Below are positions 1-8,609 of a stretch of 64,000 bases of DNA, piece after piece. Source of the stretch: CAZMZW01 sp964571135. Lineage in GTDB: Bacteria; Chloroflexota; Anaerolineae; Anaerolineales; Anaerolineaceae. The notes beneath the pieces are model-generated. The model had not been told where the DNA came from and did no database searches. It was given only the letters and a program-made list of their open reading frames with translations. Position 1 is the stretch's first letter. Each line of letters opens with the position of its first letter. Location of the stretch: NCBI GenBank assembly GCA_964571135.1, contig CAZMZW010000003.1:124001-188000 (forward strand), written 5' to 3'. The translations under genes and the position numbers were made by a program.

Positions 1-1170
1 TCTCTCAGTTACGTCCCGCGCCACCCCTAAGATCAAGCCTGCATTTTCTTTACCTAGAGTGCTGATCGAGAAAGCAACATCGATGATCTCTCCGCTCTTT
101 TTTCGCATTTTTGTTTCGAAATTACTGACAGAACCAGTTGTTTTAAGAATCTCAGCAATTCTCATTCTTTCTTTGTAGTCAACGTATAGATTCAGGTCTT
201 TTGCATATTTACCGATCACTTCTTTCCGCGAATATCCAAAAACGTCCTGGAACTTATTATTTACTTCCAAGATCTGAGCATCATCTCGTGTTGAAATATA
301 AAAAGCATCCTGTCCGGTCATAAATGCAGCTTTAAAGCGTTCTTGAATCTGTTTTCTTGCGAGATCATCTTGTTTATCTTTGGTGATATCCACAAGATTT
401 CCGATCACGGCAGGTTTATTATTAAATATTCCCCGCCCTCCCCAAACCTCGATATTCTTGATACCCCCATCTCTATTTATTCCTCGAAATTCATATCTGA
501 GGGTGTCCTTTTTACCAGATAATCGGCATTGCATATTCTTTTCAACAATAGGTTGGTCTTCTGGGACAACGACCAATAAAGGAGATGCACCGATTAATTC
601 TTTAGGTTCATAGCCAAATATGGCTGCCAAAGCATGGTTTACGTATTTCAGCACACCATCCTGGACAATATAGACACCCATCATTGATCTTTCATTCAAT
701 TGTTGGAACAGTTCTTCTTTATTGCCCAGACGTTTATCGGAGGTCTTCAGTTCGGAAATATTAATTAAATAAAATTGATTTGCTGGGCCATCATCCAAAT
801 TGATCTTTTTCCCTATTAGGCGTACATAGAAAATCGAACGATTTCTGTGCAAAGCGGTCAAATCCTTCTCAACTTTTTCATAATCAAAAGCGGCTGCCTG
901 CTCGACCATATCTTGCAGTTGTTTTTTACTTTCCGGTGCAAAGAAATCCAATGTGGGTTTGCCAATTATTTCGCCGGGTTTAGAGTATCCATACATATCA
1001 GCAAACTGTTGGTTTACATACAAAAGAACACCGGCGCGGCCGATTGCCATTGCTATCGGGGATTGGCCAATAAAAGTATGAAAGGGATCTTGTGTTTTGG
1101 GATTGTTATATTTATTACTTGCTGGATCTTTCTTATTTTCTTTTCTTGATGTTACTGATCTATTTGCCAT
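1..1170 (-). CDS. Multi-PAS-domain sensor protein (N-terminal part; runs off the window)
   Basis: The reading frame is open from an ATG at 1170 (AGGAG Shine-Dalgarno just upstream) to the window edge, about 390 codons, with no stop seen. It contains about three consecutive PAS/PAC units (roughly residues 28-145, 150-270 and 275-390). Each has the typical pattern of a GYS/GYE core followed by a PAC end such as GNLVDITK and GVARDVTER. There is no signal peptide or membrane segment in the visible part, so this looks like a cytoplasmic sensor of redox, light or small ligands. The output domain (histidine kinase, GGDEF or other) lies outside the window and cannot be named. Confidence 0.85.
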   Translation of the reverse strand, partial: MANRSVTSRKENKKDPASNKYNNPKTQDPFHTFIGQSPIAMAIGRAGVLLYVNQQFADMYGYSKPGEIIGKPTLDFFAPESKKQLQDMVEQAAAFDYEKVEKDLTALHRNRSIFYVRLIGKKINLDDGPANQFYLINISELKTSDKRLGNKEELFQQLNERSMMGVYIVQDGVLKYVNHALAAIFGYEPKELIGASPLLVVVPEDQPIVEKNMQCRLSGKKDTLRYEFRGINRDGGIKNIEVWGGRGIFNNKPAVIGNLVDITKDKQDDLARKQIQERFKAAFMTGQDAFYISTRDDAQILEVNNKFQDVFGYSRKEVIGKYAKDLNLYVDYKERMRIAEILKTTGSVSNFETKMRKKSGEIIDVAFSISTLGKENAGLILGVARDVTER

Positions 1171-1669
1171 ACCTTTTGTCTCCTGGTTGATCCAAATGGC
1201 AAGTTAACTATATATCGTTAAAGGAAATCGCACAAATCATTATATAACCGGGTAATAACCACGTCATTTTATTAACGAATTTATTGACTGTGATCGCTTA
1301 CTTTGTTTCAGGTGCGATTTTTGTGTTTTCAATTAAGTGACAATGAGAATAATGGTTACAATAACTTATTGCTCGGATGTAAAGAGTTTGTTAATCTTTC
1401 GTAGACAATCATGATATATGATAGACCATAGGATTATTGAAATTTAAAAACTACCACGTATAGGCAAATACTTATTGAAACCATAATAAAATTCCACATA
1501 TGGGAGTTGTGAAGTAAAGCGAAAGGTTATAGGGCTAATAAACCCTTGACCGTGGGTTTACCCTGAAGGGTATTTCGCAAGCTCAACAAATCCCATTCCC
1601 GCCATTATTTATTGCACGCCACAGGTGGGGTTTTCTCAGGTAAATTAATCTCAAGTCATTGGCAATGAT
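1171..1669. other. Intergenic region, no gene seen
   Basis: About 500 bases between the start of the PAS sensor and the end of the flavodoxin-like gene. All frames are interrupted and no RNA gene or clear terminator was found. It should contain the promoter of the PAS gene. A 9-base inverted pair (AAATCGCAC near 1227 and GTGCGATTT near 1311) is about 80 bases apart and may be chance. Confidence 0.5.
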
Positions 1670-2134
1670 TCAGATCAATCGGCACAATTTCTCAACCGTT
1701 TCATCAATCTGTTTTGCTGGGTATAAAAAAGTCCACCGCACGTCGCCTGAACCGATCACCTCAGCTCCTTTTTTTTCACAAAGCATTTTCATTTGCTGAA
1801 TAGCCTGATTTGCGCCCCAACCGAAAAATAGGAAATGAGTAACCAGGCAAATCACCTTCTTGCCTTTCAATGAAAGTATTTGGTTGAGAAAACTGGCCAG
1901 CGGCGCAGAAATTTGGCCTCCATTTACCGGGGAGGCGAACACCAGGAGGTCATTCGTTTCAACCTTGGGTTTTAAAACAAGCCCAACAGTTCTTGCGCCA
2001 GGCATTAATGGACCGACGGTTTCTAGTTGGGTCAGAGTGACCTGGTGACCGTTCGCAGATAGTTTTTCTTCAAGTTTTTTTGATACAGCCAGCGTCTTTC
2101 CGCAGCGTGAATAGGTAATAATACTAATTTTCAA
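1670..2134 (-). CDS. Flavodoxin-like family protein
   Basis: A 154-residue protein beginning MKISIITYSRCGKT, which matches the first beta strand and phosphate-binding loop of flavodoxins. A VFASPVNGG segment (about residues 65-75) fits the second FMN-contacting loop. The length matches short-chain flavodoxin-like proteins. It probably binds FMN and acts as an electron carrier or small quinone/flavin reductase; the partner is unknown. It is transcribed alone, and the stretch upstream holds the remnant of an aminotransferase gene. A second flavodoxin-like gene, broken, lies 700 bases away on the other strand. Confidence 0.7.
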   Translation of the reverse strand: MKISIITYSRCGKTLAVSKKLEEKLSANGHQVTLTQLETVGPLMPGARTVGLVLKPKVETNDLLVFASPVNGGQISAPLASFLNQILSLKGKKVICLVTHFLFFGWGANQAIQQMKMLCEKKGAEVIGSGDVRWTFLYPAKQIDETVEKLCRLI

Positions 2135-2156
2135 CTCTATTTTTCCTTTCCTTTTC

Positions 2157-2275
2157 TTATGAAATTAATAATTCCCTGAATGCATCCAACAAAAGATCGA
2201 CGTTATACTTGCGCGAAGAATAGCCAATCAGGCCGATCCGCCAGATCTTTCCATTCAATTCGCCCCACCTGCCGG
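2157..2275 (-). pseudogene. 3'-end remnant of a class V aminotransferase (alanine-glyoxylate aminotransferase type)
   Basis: One minus-strand frame ending in TAA at 2157-2159 reads GELNGKIWRIGLIGYSSRK and then NVDLLLDAFRELL. This is the characteristic C-terminal block of AGXT/PucG-type class V aminotransferases (GKIWRIGLMG followed by the last helix). Upstream, in-frame stops break the frame within a few codons, and no PLP-binding lysine region is present within the preceding bases. Only about 38 codons survive. It is not a copy of the intact class V aminotransferase at 14.3 kb, whose C-terminus (RIFRIGHMSP) differs. Confidence 0.7.
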
Positions 2276-2370
2276 ATAACCATCATTTTGAAGTGATGGG
2301 ATTACCTGGCTTTTCCTATGTTTTTGATATATATATTTTTCCAAAATGAATGGTTGCTTCTAATTATGCG

Positions 2371-2631
2371 CTATTTATGCAGTATTTCTTTTTCGGTTTG
2401 CTCGATCTCAATCAAGATCATTTTCACTTCTTCCTTGACCTCGAGTGAAGCGCTGGGACTGTAATGGATGAATTTGACCAGGTCACGTGCCTGCCGCAAG
2501 GTGTCCTTCACTTGAGCGACATAGGTCAGATCTCGCCATCCAAGGTCACGCGGCGCCGGTAACTCGCGTGCCTTTTGGATCAGCATGCGAGCCTGCTCGA
2601 CTCGCTTACTGGTTGGGAGAAAAGGGGACAT
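2371..2631 (-). CDS. Small hypothetical protein, helical
   Basis: An 86-residue, highly charged, mostly helical protein (MSPFLPTSKRVEQARM...) with no signal peptide, cysteine pair or membrane segment. Features are an ARELPAPRDLGWRDL segment around residues 20-35 and a Glu/Lys-rich C-terminal helix. I do not recognise the family. Codon use looks normal and the start at 2631 is the only reasonable ATG. No operon partner: the neighbour downstream on this strand is the aminotransferase remnant. Confidence 0.55.
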   Translation of the reverse strand: MSPFLPTSKRVEQARMLIQKARELPAPRDLGWRDLTYVAQVKDTLRQARDLVKFIHYSPSASLEVKEEVKMILIEIEQTEKEILHK

Positions 2632-2831
2632 AGCTTTTTCCTTAATATATTATTATTTTATTAAACGAATTTTATCTGCAAATTTGTTCAAACTCGGGGA
2701 TTATTTCAAAAAAATAATTCATTCAAATACCAAGAATCAAAAAAAATGATCGACCCTAATTGTTTGAATAGATAAGATACGGGAGTAAACTTGGATGACA
2801 AATTCTTAAAGGAAAATATGGAGATTGAATT

Positions 2832-3265
2832 TTGAAATATAAAGTTGTTTATTTTACACGAACGAATTATTCCAAGAAGGTTGCTGAAAAGATAGCAAAC
2901 AAGCTTTCTTGTGAGGCAATCCAGATAATTGATAATAAGAATTGGAATGGTTGTCTGGGATTTATTAAGGCTGGATACTATTCATCAATAAAAAAGCCTG
3001 TTGAAATAGAAATTCTTGGAAATTTAGATACTGCTGATGAATTTATTGTTGTAGCCCCATTATGGGCGGGTGGTGTGGCCCTGCTGCCCGGGCATTTTTA
3101 AAAACCATTCCTTTGGATAAGGTTCATCTGGTGGTAACTTCTAATGGAAGTCATTTAAAGAATCGTTCGGGTTATCAATCAATCAGTGATATAGCCAAGA
3201 ATAATAAAGATGAGGATTTAGTCATTGGTGTTCTTGTCGGCAGTCTGAAAAAAATCAGATCCTAA
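2832..3265 (+). pseudogene. Flavodoxin-like gene with a frameshift
   Basis: The first part starts at a TTG at 2832 (GGAG upstream) and encodes a flavodoxin-like N-terminus (KYKVVYFTRTNYSKKVAEKI) up to VVAPLWAGG near 3074. The continuation, GPAARAFLKTIPLDKVHLVV to the stop at 3263-3265, lies in the -1 frame. Joined, the two parts make one flavodoxin-like domain of about 145 residues. The shift lies around 3070-3080 in GGTGGTGTGGCCCTG. No slippery heptamer is evident, so programmed frameshifting is unlikely. A one-base deletion (real decay or an assembly error) explains it best. Confidence 0.7.
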
Positions 3266-3280
3266 GTTGAATGACCAAAT

Positions 3281-4858
3281 TTATTTATTCAAATTGCTGT
3301 TAATCTTGTCTGCCGCCAGTTTACCGGTAATGAGGGATATGGGAAAACCGGATGGACTGAAAGTCCACTGGCCGGCTTGATAAACTCTAGGCAAGGGGGT
3401 TTTAATGGCACTCGCAATACTTGGAAGACGGTTTTCCGCAGGGATTGGATGGTTGGTAAATGACCAGCCGGTGATCGCGCCGTCAGTGTTGCCGGTGAGC
3501 TGCTGCAGCGATAGAGGTGTGGATGAAAATCTTTCAATCACTGCTTTGCTGATTCCTGGATAAACAGATTTTTCGAGCGTCTTAATGATCAAGCGTTCAA
3601 CGTATTCCTTGAATTGTGGATACCAACCCTTGTTATCAATGAATTTGGTGAGCTGATAATCAAACAACACGCTGATGATCAGCCCGGTTTTCCCTTCAGG
3701 CGCCAGCGCACTATCCCGCATTACAGGGATGGAAATTTCATAAGTCGTTAGGGCAAAGAACTTGTCCAGCCAAGACTGGATATCTTTCCATGATCCATTA
3801 ATCGGGGCTTCTCCTGCTTTGGATTGGCCTGCATGCATCGGCGTATAGAAAAAATGCTCGGTTGCAAATTTTTCAAAATATGTTTTATCCAGATCAACAC
3901 ATAAATACAAAGTGAAAACCGAGTTATTCCCGGTTTTATCGGATAATGCTTTTCTTTTCTGCGCAATGACCAGCTTTAATTCTTTATCGTGTAACGCTTC
4001 TTCGTCAATACTTTTGAATAACTTTTTCAGATCAGTGGCCCATAACAGTTGCTTGTATCCATAGGTATGGCCATTTGCATCGGAAACAGTATTTTTTTCC
4101 AGATTAATGGAAACGATCTCCGTTCCGATTAGGATCTCACCCCCGTGCTGCTGGATGAAATTTACCAATTTCTCAGGAAGTACACCAGTACCGCCTTTGG
4201 GGTAGTAATAATCCAGGAATAGCTTGATATAGCTTAGGGCGAAGAAAGCAGGCGTTTCTGTGAAAAAGTGCTGGGTGATGTTATCCAGTAAAGCCTGGTT
4301 GGTGGTAAAGCCTTTTAGATAATCCACGACGGGCTTGTTGATGGTCATGATCTTTCTGACTGTTAGTGCATACTTGAATATCCAGGGAAGGACTTTTTTT
4401 AGAAAATACTGCTGATCAGTTTTTATATTCAGGAACAATGGGTTATCAATGCCGTACTGCACATCCATATATTTCATGATCTTGCGGATGTCTTTAATGA
4501 TGGCAATAATCTCGTCTTTGGATTCGGGAAAAAAATGGGTAAGCATACTACCATATTCGTCTGCGCTATTATCGGAAGTGATGTTTAGTATCTGGTCTTC
4601 AATCCCAATGGAGATATGGTTTTTGATAAATTCAATTTCAAGCCCAAGATGGCTAAGCATCGGGAATAACGCGCCGGCGTTTTCCAATGCACGGATACCC
4701 CCATCGAATACAAAACCATTCCTTTCAAAGGAATTCACCAGCCCCCCGAAGCGTAGTTCCTTTTCGCAGATCAGGATCGATCGGCCTGATTTTGCGAGAT
4801 AAGCCCCAGCGGTCAATCCGGCAATACCGCTCCCTACGATAATCACATCATAGTTCAT
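3281..4858 (-). CDS. FAD-dependent phytoene-desaturase-like oxidoreductase
   Basis: 525 residues. The N-terminus has a Rossmann dinucleotide fold (VIIVGSGIAGLTAGAYLAKSG, then EKELRFGG). The C-terminus has the family's closing FAD motif (VYQAGQWTFSPSGFPISLITGK). This is the CrtI / carotenoid isomerase / retinol saturase group of amine-oxidase-like flavoproteins. It probably oxidises or isomerises a hydrophobic polyene or other lipid; the substrate is not readable from sequence. Its ATG overlaps the stop of the upstream SDR gene by four bases, and a SnoaL-like gene precedes that, so the three are co-transcribed and likely act in one short pathway. Confidence 0.8.
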   Translation of the reverse strand: MNYDVIIVGSGIAGLTAGAYLAKSGRSILICEKELRFGGLVNSFERNGFVFDGGIRALENAGALFPMLSHLGLEIEFIKNHISIGIEDQILNITSDNSADEYGSMLTHFFPESKDEIIAIIKDIRKIMKYMDVQYGIDNPLFLNIKTDQQYFLKKVLPWIFKYALTVRKIMTINKPVVDYLKGFTTNQALLDNITQHFFTETPAFFALSYIKLFLDYYYPKGGTGVLPEKLVNFIQQHGGEILIGTEIVSINLEKNTVSDANGHTYGYKQLLWATDLKKLFKSIDEEALHDKELKLVIAQKRKALSDKTGNNSVFTLYLCVDLDKTYFEKFATEHFFYTPMHAGQSKAGEAPINGSWKDIQSWLDKFFALTTYEISIPVMRDSALAPEGKTGLIISVLFDYQLTKFIDNKGWYPQFKEYVERLIIKTLEKSVYPGISKAVIERFSSTPLSLQQLTGNTDGAITGWSFTNHPIPAENRLPSIASAIKTPLPRVYQAGQWTFSPSGFPISLITGKLAADKINSNLNK

Positions 4859-5781
4859 TGTTTAACCTCATAAGCTGGATCAGTCAATCGTTCGCTGATC
4901 TCCCAGATCTTTTGGCTCATTTCCCGGTCTTGAGCATGTGTGGCGGGTTTTTCTTCGATCGTTTTGTTGAAGAATTTTCCACTAACGTTTTCCATTTCAG
5001 GTGCTGCCAACAAATAATAGATCTCCTCTCCCGCAACATCGGGATTTGTTAGAAACCACCATAAGACATACCGGTTATAGATTCGGTAAAGAAAACCGTT
5101 GTTCATCCCGATATTAGTACGGACCGCGCCGGGATGCATGGCGTTGATGGTTACACCGGTGCCTTTCAGCTGATCGGCGAACTCCCAGGCAGCCAGGAGC
5201 TGAGCAGTCTTTGCGGCTCCGTACGCCCGCAAGTCAATGAAGGGGCGTTTGCTCCAATCCAGATCATTAATATTCAATCCACCAAAGCGGTGGCCTTCGG
5301 AATTGATATCCAGGATGCGGGATGGCGAACCCGCCTTTAGATTATTGGTCAATAGTTTTGTGAAAAGGAAAGCGGCAAGGTGGATGACCTGAAAGACCAT
5401 TTCATTCCCATCTGGAGTTAACCTGCGCCGAGTGTTGAACAACCCGGCATTGTTGATGAGTATGTTTATCTTTGGATATTTCTGGGATATTTCCGTCGCA
5501 GCGTGGTATACCTGGGCGAGTTCTAAAAAATCCGCGATGACAATGTCCGATTTTGCTCCAAATTCGCGCTTCAGTTCTGATTGAATCCTTAGCGCCTTTT
5601 CATTGTTTCTGCAGACCAGGATTAGGTATGCTCCGCCCTTGGCGAGCTGCTTGGCGGATTCGTAACCTATACCGGAGGTTGCGCCAGTGATGACACAAAT
5701 CTTTCCATCAACCCGTGCTTTGGTGGTTTTTTGTGGCATTCGGCTGTTCTCGATGAACTGCAGTTCTTCGGGTAATTTCAT
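4855..5781 (-). CDS. Short-chain dehydrogenase/reductase
   Basis: 308 residues with the classical SDR layout: a short N-terminal leader, cofactor motif GATSGIGYESAK (about residues 33-44), NNAG, and the catalytic YGAAK pair (about residues 187-191). Loops such as LNINDLDWSKRPF resemble the retinol-dehydrogenase/WW-oxidoreductase-like SDRs. It is expected to be an NAD(P)(H)-dependent alcohol/ketone oxidoreductase. It sits in an operon between a SnoaL-like protein (13 bases upstream) and a phytoene-desaturase-like flavoenzyme (four-base overlap downstream), suggesting a shared lipid or isoprenoid substrate. Confidence 0.8.
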   Translation of the reverse strand: MKLPEELQFIENSRMPQKTTKARVDGKICVITGATSGIGYESAKQLAKGGAYLILVCRNNEKALRIQSELKREFGAKSDIVIADFLELAQVYHAATEISQKYPKINILINNAGLFNTRRRLTPDGNEMVFQVIHLAAFLFTKLLTNNLKAGSPSRILDINSEGHRFGGLNINDLDWSKRPFIDLRAYGAAKTAQLLAAWEFADQLKGTGVTINAMHPGAVRTNIGMNNGFLYRIYNRYVLWWFLTNPDVAGEEIYYLLAAPEMENVSGKFFNKTIEEKPATHAQDREMSQKIWEISERLTDPAYEVKQ

Positions 5782-5793
5782 TACTCTATCCTT

Positions 5794-6279
5794 TTAGCCG
5801 AATATTCGGCGCATAAATCTCGGGTAGAAATGCTTCATAAAAGGCACATTCTTGAAGATGTCACCCCAGAGATCGTAATAATCCCGTTGAAATATGATCT
5901 GACCATTTTCCCCAAGAGTAAGTTTAGTGCAGCCGAATATGGGGGTACTGGGTGTTTTTCGGAAGATCATGGTCATTTTCCATTCCATGAAAAAAAATGG
6001 TGCATTGGCGGCAATTGATAAAATATCCATATTAAGCTGCTCGCATCGTTTTGTCAGGCGATAACACATCGCGACGAAGGCTACTTTCCCTTCTACCCTC
6101 TGAATGGTATCCTGAAAGATGATGGCCTCATGATAATAAGGGAAAATGTGAGACCAGTCAGGTTTGCCCTGGGTATTATAAGTATGTGACCAAAGATCCA
6201 GGATGCGTTCAGTGGTTAACGGTTCGAGTTGAGCTTTTGGGATGGAACTATTTTTACCTGCCAAGGACAAATCTTTCAA
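5794..6279 (-). CDS. SnoaL / NTF2-like family protein
   Basis: 161 residues with the SnoaL-like cone-fold pattern: an N-terminal helix (ERILDLWSHTYNTQGKPDWSHIFPYYHEAIIFQDTIQRVEGK), then alternating strands (FFFMEWKMTMIF, GQIIFQRDYYDLWGDIF). The motif DYYD near the end is typical. Members are small ligand-binding proteins, isomerases or cyclases that usually act next to redox enzymes. It is the first gene of the operon with the SDR and the phytoene-desaturase-like gene. No catalytic assignment is possible from sequence. Confidence 0.65.
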   Translation of the reverse strand: MKDLSLAGKNSSIPKAQLEPLTTERILDLWSHTYNTQGKPDWSHIFPYYHEAIIFQDTIQRVEGKVAFVAMCYRLTKRCEQLNMDILSIAANAPFFFMEWKMTMIFRKTPSTPIFGCTKLTLGENGQIIFQRDYYDLWGDIFKNVPFMKHFYPRFMRRIFG

Positions 6280-6782
6280 ATAATGGAATATTTTTTTCAG
6301 TACAAAATAATACTCTATATTTTACCTTTTTTATAGAGGTTTAACCAATTTTGCATTTCATAATAAATATAGCCGCCTTTTCTATACGTGTTTATAGGTG
6401 GTAAATTTAGACATCTTCTGCTCGAGATGCTATAATGCACAAATCTGGTGTCTTTGATGTGAGGTAAGCTAAATGAACTTAATAAGTGCTTATCTAGCTT
6501 AGTCGCTGTAGAGGTTCTTATCCTACTTTAGCTTGCTTCTTTTATCGACCGTATTAGTTGGACTTGCTACTTGAACCATATTTTAATACAGCAAAATTGA
6601 GAGGGAGCAAATACCTACTGAGTCATTCTCAAACATCTTTTCATGCAATAATTGAATATTACAAAAAGACTATAAATAAGCAGATTGTAAGGATAAATAC
6701 AACTGAATATCCTTATGAATTAATAAGAGTGAGATCAACTTCAAAAATTAATTTATAAATAATTTGTACCAGAGGACAATAA
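6280..6782 (+). other. Long intergenic region / leader upstream of the CPBP gene
   Basis: About 500 bases between divergent genes. It holds an extended -10 promoter at 6428-6436, a 9-codon ORF (6473-6502) with a GAGGT element, and inverted repeats (TAAGCTA 6465-6471 with TAGCTTA 6495-6501; ATAAG/CTTAT inside). A 66-codon TTG-initiated frame at 6558-6758 has no family resemblance and no ribosome site, so I do not call it a gene. Confidence 0.4.
6428..6436 (+). promoter_or_regulatory. Extended -10 promoter (TGCTATAAT)
   Basis: TG at 6428-6429 and a perfect TATAAT at 6431-6436 make an extended -10 element that needs little -35 homology; none is good here. The expected transcript starts near 6443 and would run through a structured leader of about 340 bases into the CPBP protease gene at 6783. 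Confidence 0.5.
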
Positions 6783-7685
6783 ATGAAAGAATCTCAAATG
6801 CAAAAGTACATCCTTGCCACAGCCTGGGCTGTCATACTCACAATCGCCTTTTTTAAGATCATCTTACAGGAGATCTTCCATTATCCAGTTTCTGAAAATA
6901 TTCAATACGGGATCTCAGCGCTGATCGTTATGGCTGGTTTTGGGTTGACCTTTTTATGGAAAACCATCCACCCCCTTCGCCAATTCTTTGAACTCTTCCT
7001 CGTCATGGTGGGTGCTGAATGGCTGGTTTATACCCGGGTAGACCAGTTGCCCTTCTACCAGGCCTGGCTGCACAACCCATCTTTCAATGTGAACATGCCT
7101 GCTGAAAAACTCCTCGGCTTGCTTGTGGCACTGATCGTAATTGCGTTTTTATTTATTTTGAAAAAGAACCGTAATGCTTTTTTCCTTGCCTGGGGTAATA
7201 CCGCAGCCCCGGCGGAACCGGTTAAATGGCTGGGTGTTAAAACCAGGGTGAAGTGGGATAAGTTGGGGCGCAGTTTTGCCATTTACCTAAGCTTAGGCAC
7301 ACTGGCATTCCTGGTGATTGCCGGGCGGCCTTCGCTCGATATTGTGGTCAAAGCCATTCCATTTCTACCAGGAATACTGCTCGCTGCTACCCTGAACGCA
7401 TTCAATGAAGAAATAACTTACAAAGCATCCTTTCTATCCCTACTGGTAGATGTGGTTGGCAAGCAGCAAGCTCTGTGTCTGATGGCAGTTTATTTTGGAG
7501 CTCTCCATTATTATGGAATCCCATACGGGGTCATAGGTGTTTTGCTTGCGGGATTCCTGGGCTGGGTTCTTGGTAAATCCATGTTGGAAACCCGCGGTAT
7601 GTTTTGGGCATGGTTCCTTCACTTTATTCAGGATGTACTTATTTTTTCTTTCCTGGCAATTGGCTCGATCACTCCGGGTGGTTGA
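6783..7685 (+). CDS. CPBP-family intramembrane metalloprotease
   Basis: 300 residues with about eight hydrophobic segments. The C-terminal half carries the CPBP (Abi/Rce1-like) motifs: NAFNEEITYKASF (EExxxR-type motif with Lys in place of Arg), GALHYYGIPYGVIG (second motif with its His), and WFLHFIQD (third motif). Family members are integral membrane glutamate proteases, some prenyl-protein or bacteriocin-immunity related. A good AGAGGA ribosome site precedes the ATG. The gene stands alone, has a terminator right after it, and has an unusually long leader. Confidence 0.8.
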   Translation: MKESQMQKYILATAWAVILTIAFFKIILQEIFHYPVSENIQYGISALIVMAGFGLTFLWKTIHPLRQFFELFLVMVGAEWLVYTRVDQLPFYQAWLHNPSFNVNMPAEKLLGLLVALIVIAFLFILKKNRNAFFLAWGNTAAPAEPVKWLGVKTRVKWDKLGRSFAIYLSLGTLAFLVIAGRPSLDIVVKAIPFLPGILLAATLNAFNEEITYKASFLSLLVDVVGKQQALCLMAVYFGALHYYGIPYGVIGVLLAGFLGWVLGKSMLETRGMFWAWFLHFIQDVLIFSFLAIGSITPGG

Positions 7686-7690
7686 TTGTG

Positions 7691-7720
7691 TAAAAGGCAG
7701 CTGACAACCGCCTTTTTTTA
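7691..7720 (+). terminator. Intrinsic terminator after the CPBP gene
   Basis: The inverted pair AAAAGGC and GCCTTTT with an 11-base loop runs into a T-rich tail, starting five bases after the CPBP stop codon. The region from 7721 to 7984 that follows is AT-rich and shows no gene. Confidence 0.65.
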
Positions 7721-7984
7721 CACCATATCAAAATGGGGGCGAGGGATCTCAATTATTTGTTTATTCTTTTTTCTGGATTCACCATTCCCTGGATACCTTC
7801 AATAATTAAAGAATAAGAAAAAGATATTTTGCTTTTGCAATTATTAATTTATAGGCGAAGAATGAAGAAATGATCTGGATTCTCCCTAATGCAATATTAA
7901 CAAGGGGCTAACCACCATATAGGCAGTTTTGATTATGGATAAGATTTGCTTTGTTCATCGAGAAATGGCTATACTTAGCTACAA

Positions 7985-8485
7985 ATGAATCCTTCCCCAA
8001 CTCCCAATCCATCCCTTTCACTCCCAGAGCCAAGATCAATTGAAGAATATGTCAGTTATTCTCAAAGCAATCATGACCTTATTCTTTGGGGGGGTGGCAA
8101 ATTAAAAGCCTATAATTTGATCAAGACCCATTATCAATGGATTTTCTTTCCTATCTTTTTGCATTCTGGTTATTATCGAATTGCCTTGATTTTACTTACC
8201 TTTCCCAAAGTCAGACCTGTCACTGCTTATGCTGTGGCGTTTCCGCCTGACGCGAAGAATATTGAGAAGTATCCACTTTCTCCGCTTGGGTTTGGGTTTC
8301 ATATCACTCCGGCAGTTGCCAGCAAGAATCGATTCGAGATTCGGCGGAATACCACTGATTTTGCCACACCCCTCACCGGAGAATATACTGTCGCTGTCAC
8401 CACCCGGGATTGGTTTTCTGAAGTGGAAGAGGTTATTTTTGAAGTAGCTCTATTTAAAAACAAAATGGAATATCGGTACAAATAA
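7985..8485 (+). CDS. Hypothetical protein
   Basis: 166 residues starting MNPSPTPNPSLSLPEP, a proline-rich N-terminus followed by one hydrophobic stretch (IFFPIFLHSGYYRIALILL, about residues 53-72) and a basic C-terminal half. I do not recognise a family. No strong ribosome site precedes the ATG. A bidirectional terminator lies 80 bases downstream. It could be a small membrane-associated protein. It is kept because the frame is open for 500 bases between a promoter-sized gap and a terminator. Confidence 0.4.
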   Translation: MNPSPTPNPSLSLPEPRSIEEYVSYSQSNHDLILWGGGKLKAYNLIKTHYQWIFFPIFLHSGYYRIALILLTFPKVRPVTAYAVAFPPDAKNIEKYPLSPLGFGFHITPAVASKNRFEIRRNTTDFATPLTGEYTVAVTTRDWFSEVEEVIFEVALFKNKMEYRYK

Positions 8486-8566
8486 TTATTGCTAGATAAC
8501 CTAATTATGAATGAATTAGAATAATCAAAAATTATGACCCCTTTGCAGTTGATCCCACTGGAATAA

Positions 8567-8594
8567 AAAAGCGCCCTTAAAAGGGCGCTTTTAT
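8567..8594. terminator. Bidirectional intrinsic terminator
   Basis: GCGCCCTT and AAGGGCGC form a perfect 8-bp stem, flanked by A-tracts on the left and T-tracts on the right, so it works in both directions. It lies between the hypothetical gene ending at 8485 and the lipoprotein gene ending at 8610 on the opposite strand. Confidence 0.85.
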
Positions 8595-8609
8595 GTGGAA
8601 CAATTCCTT

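Noticed and set aside
1226..1320. AAATCGCAC / GTGCGATTT inverted pair
   Set aside because: About 80 bases apart with no intervening structure; a 9-base match in AT-rich DNA can arise by chance.
3062..3090. Programmed -1 frameshift in the flavodoxin-like gene
   Set aside because: No slippery heptamer or downstream stimulatory hairpin is evident; mutation or sequencing error is simpler.
6558..6758. 66-codon plus-strand frame before the CPBP gene
   Set aside because: TTG start, no ribosome site, no family resemblance and AT-rich composition typical of leader sequence.
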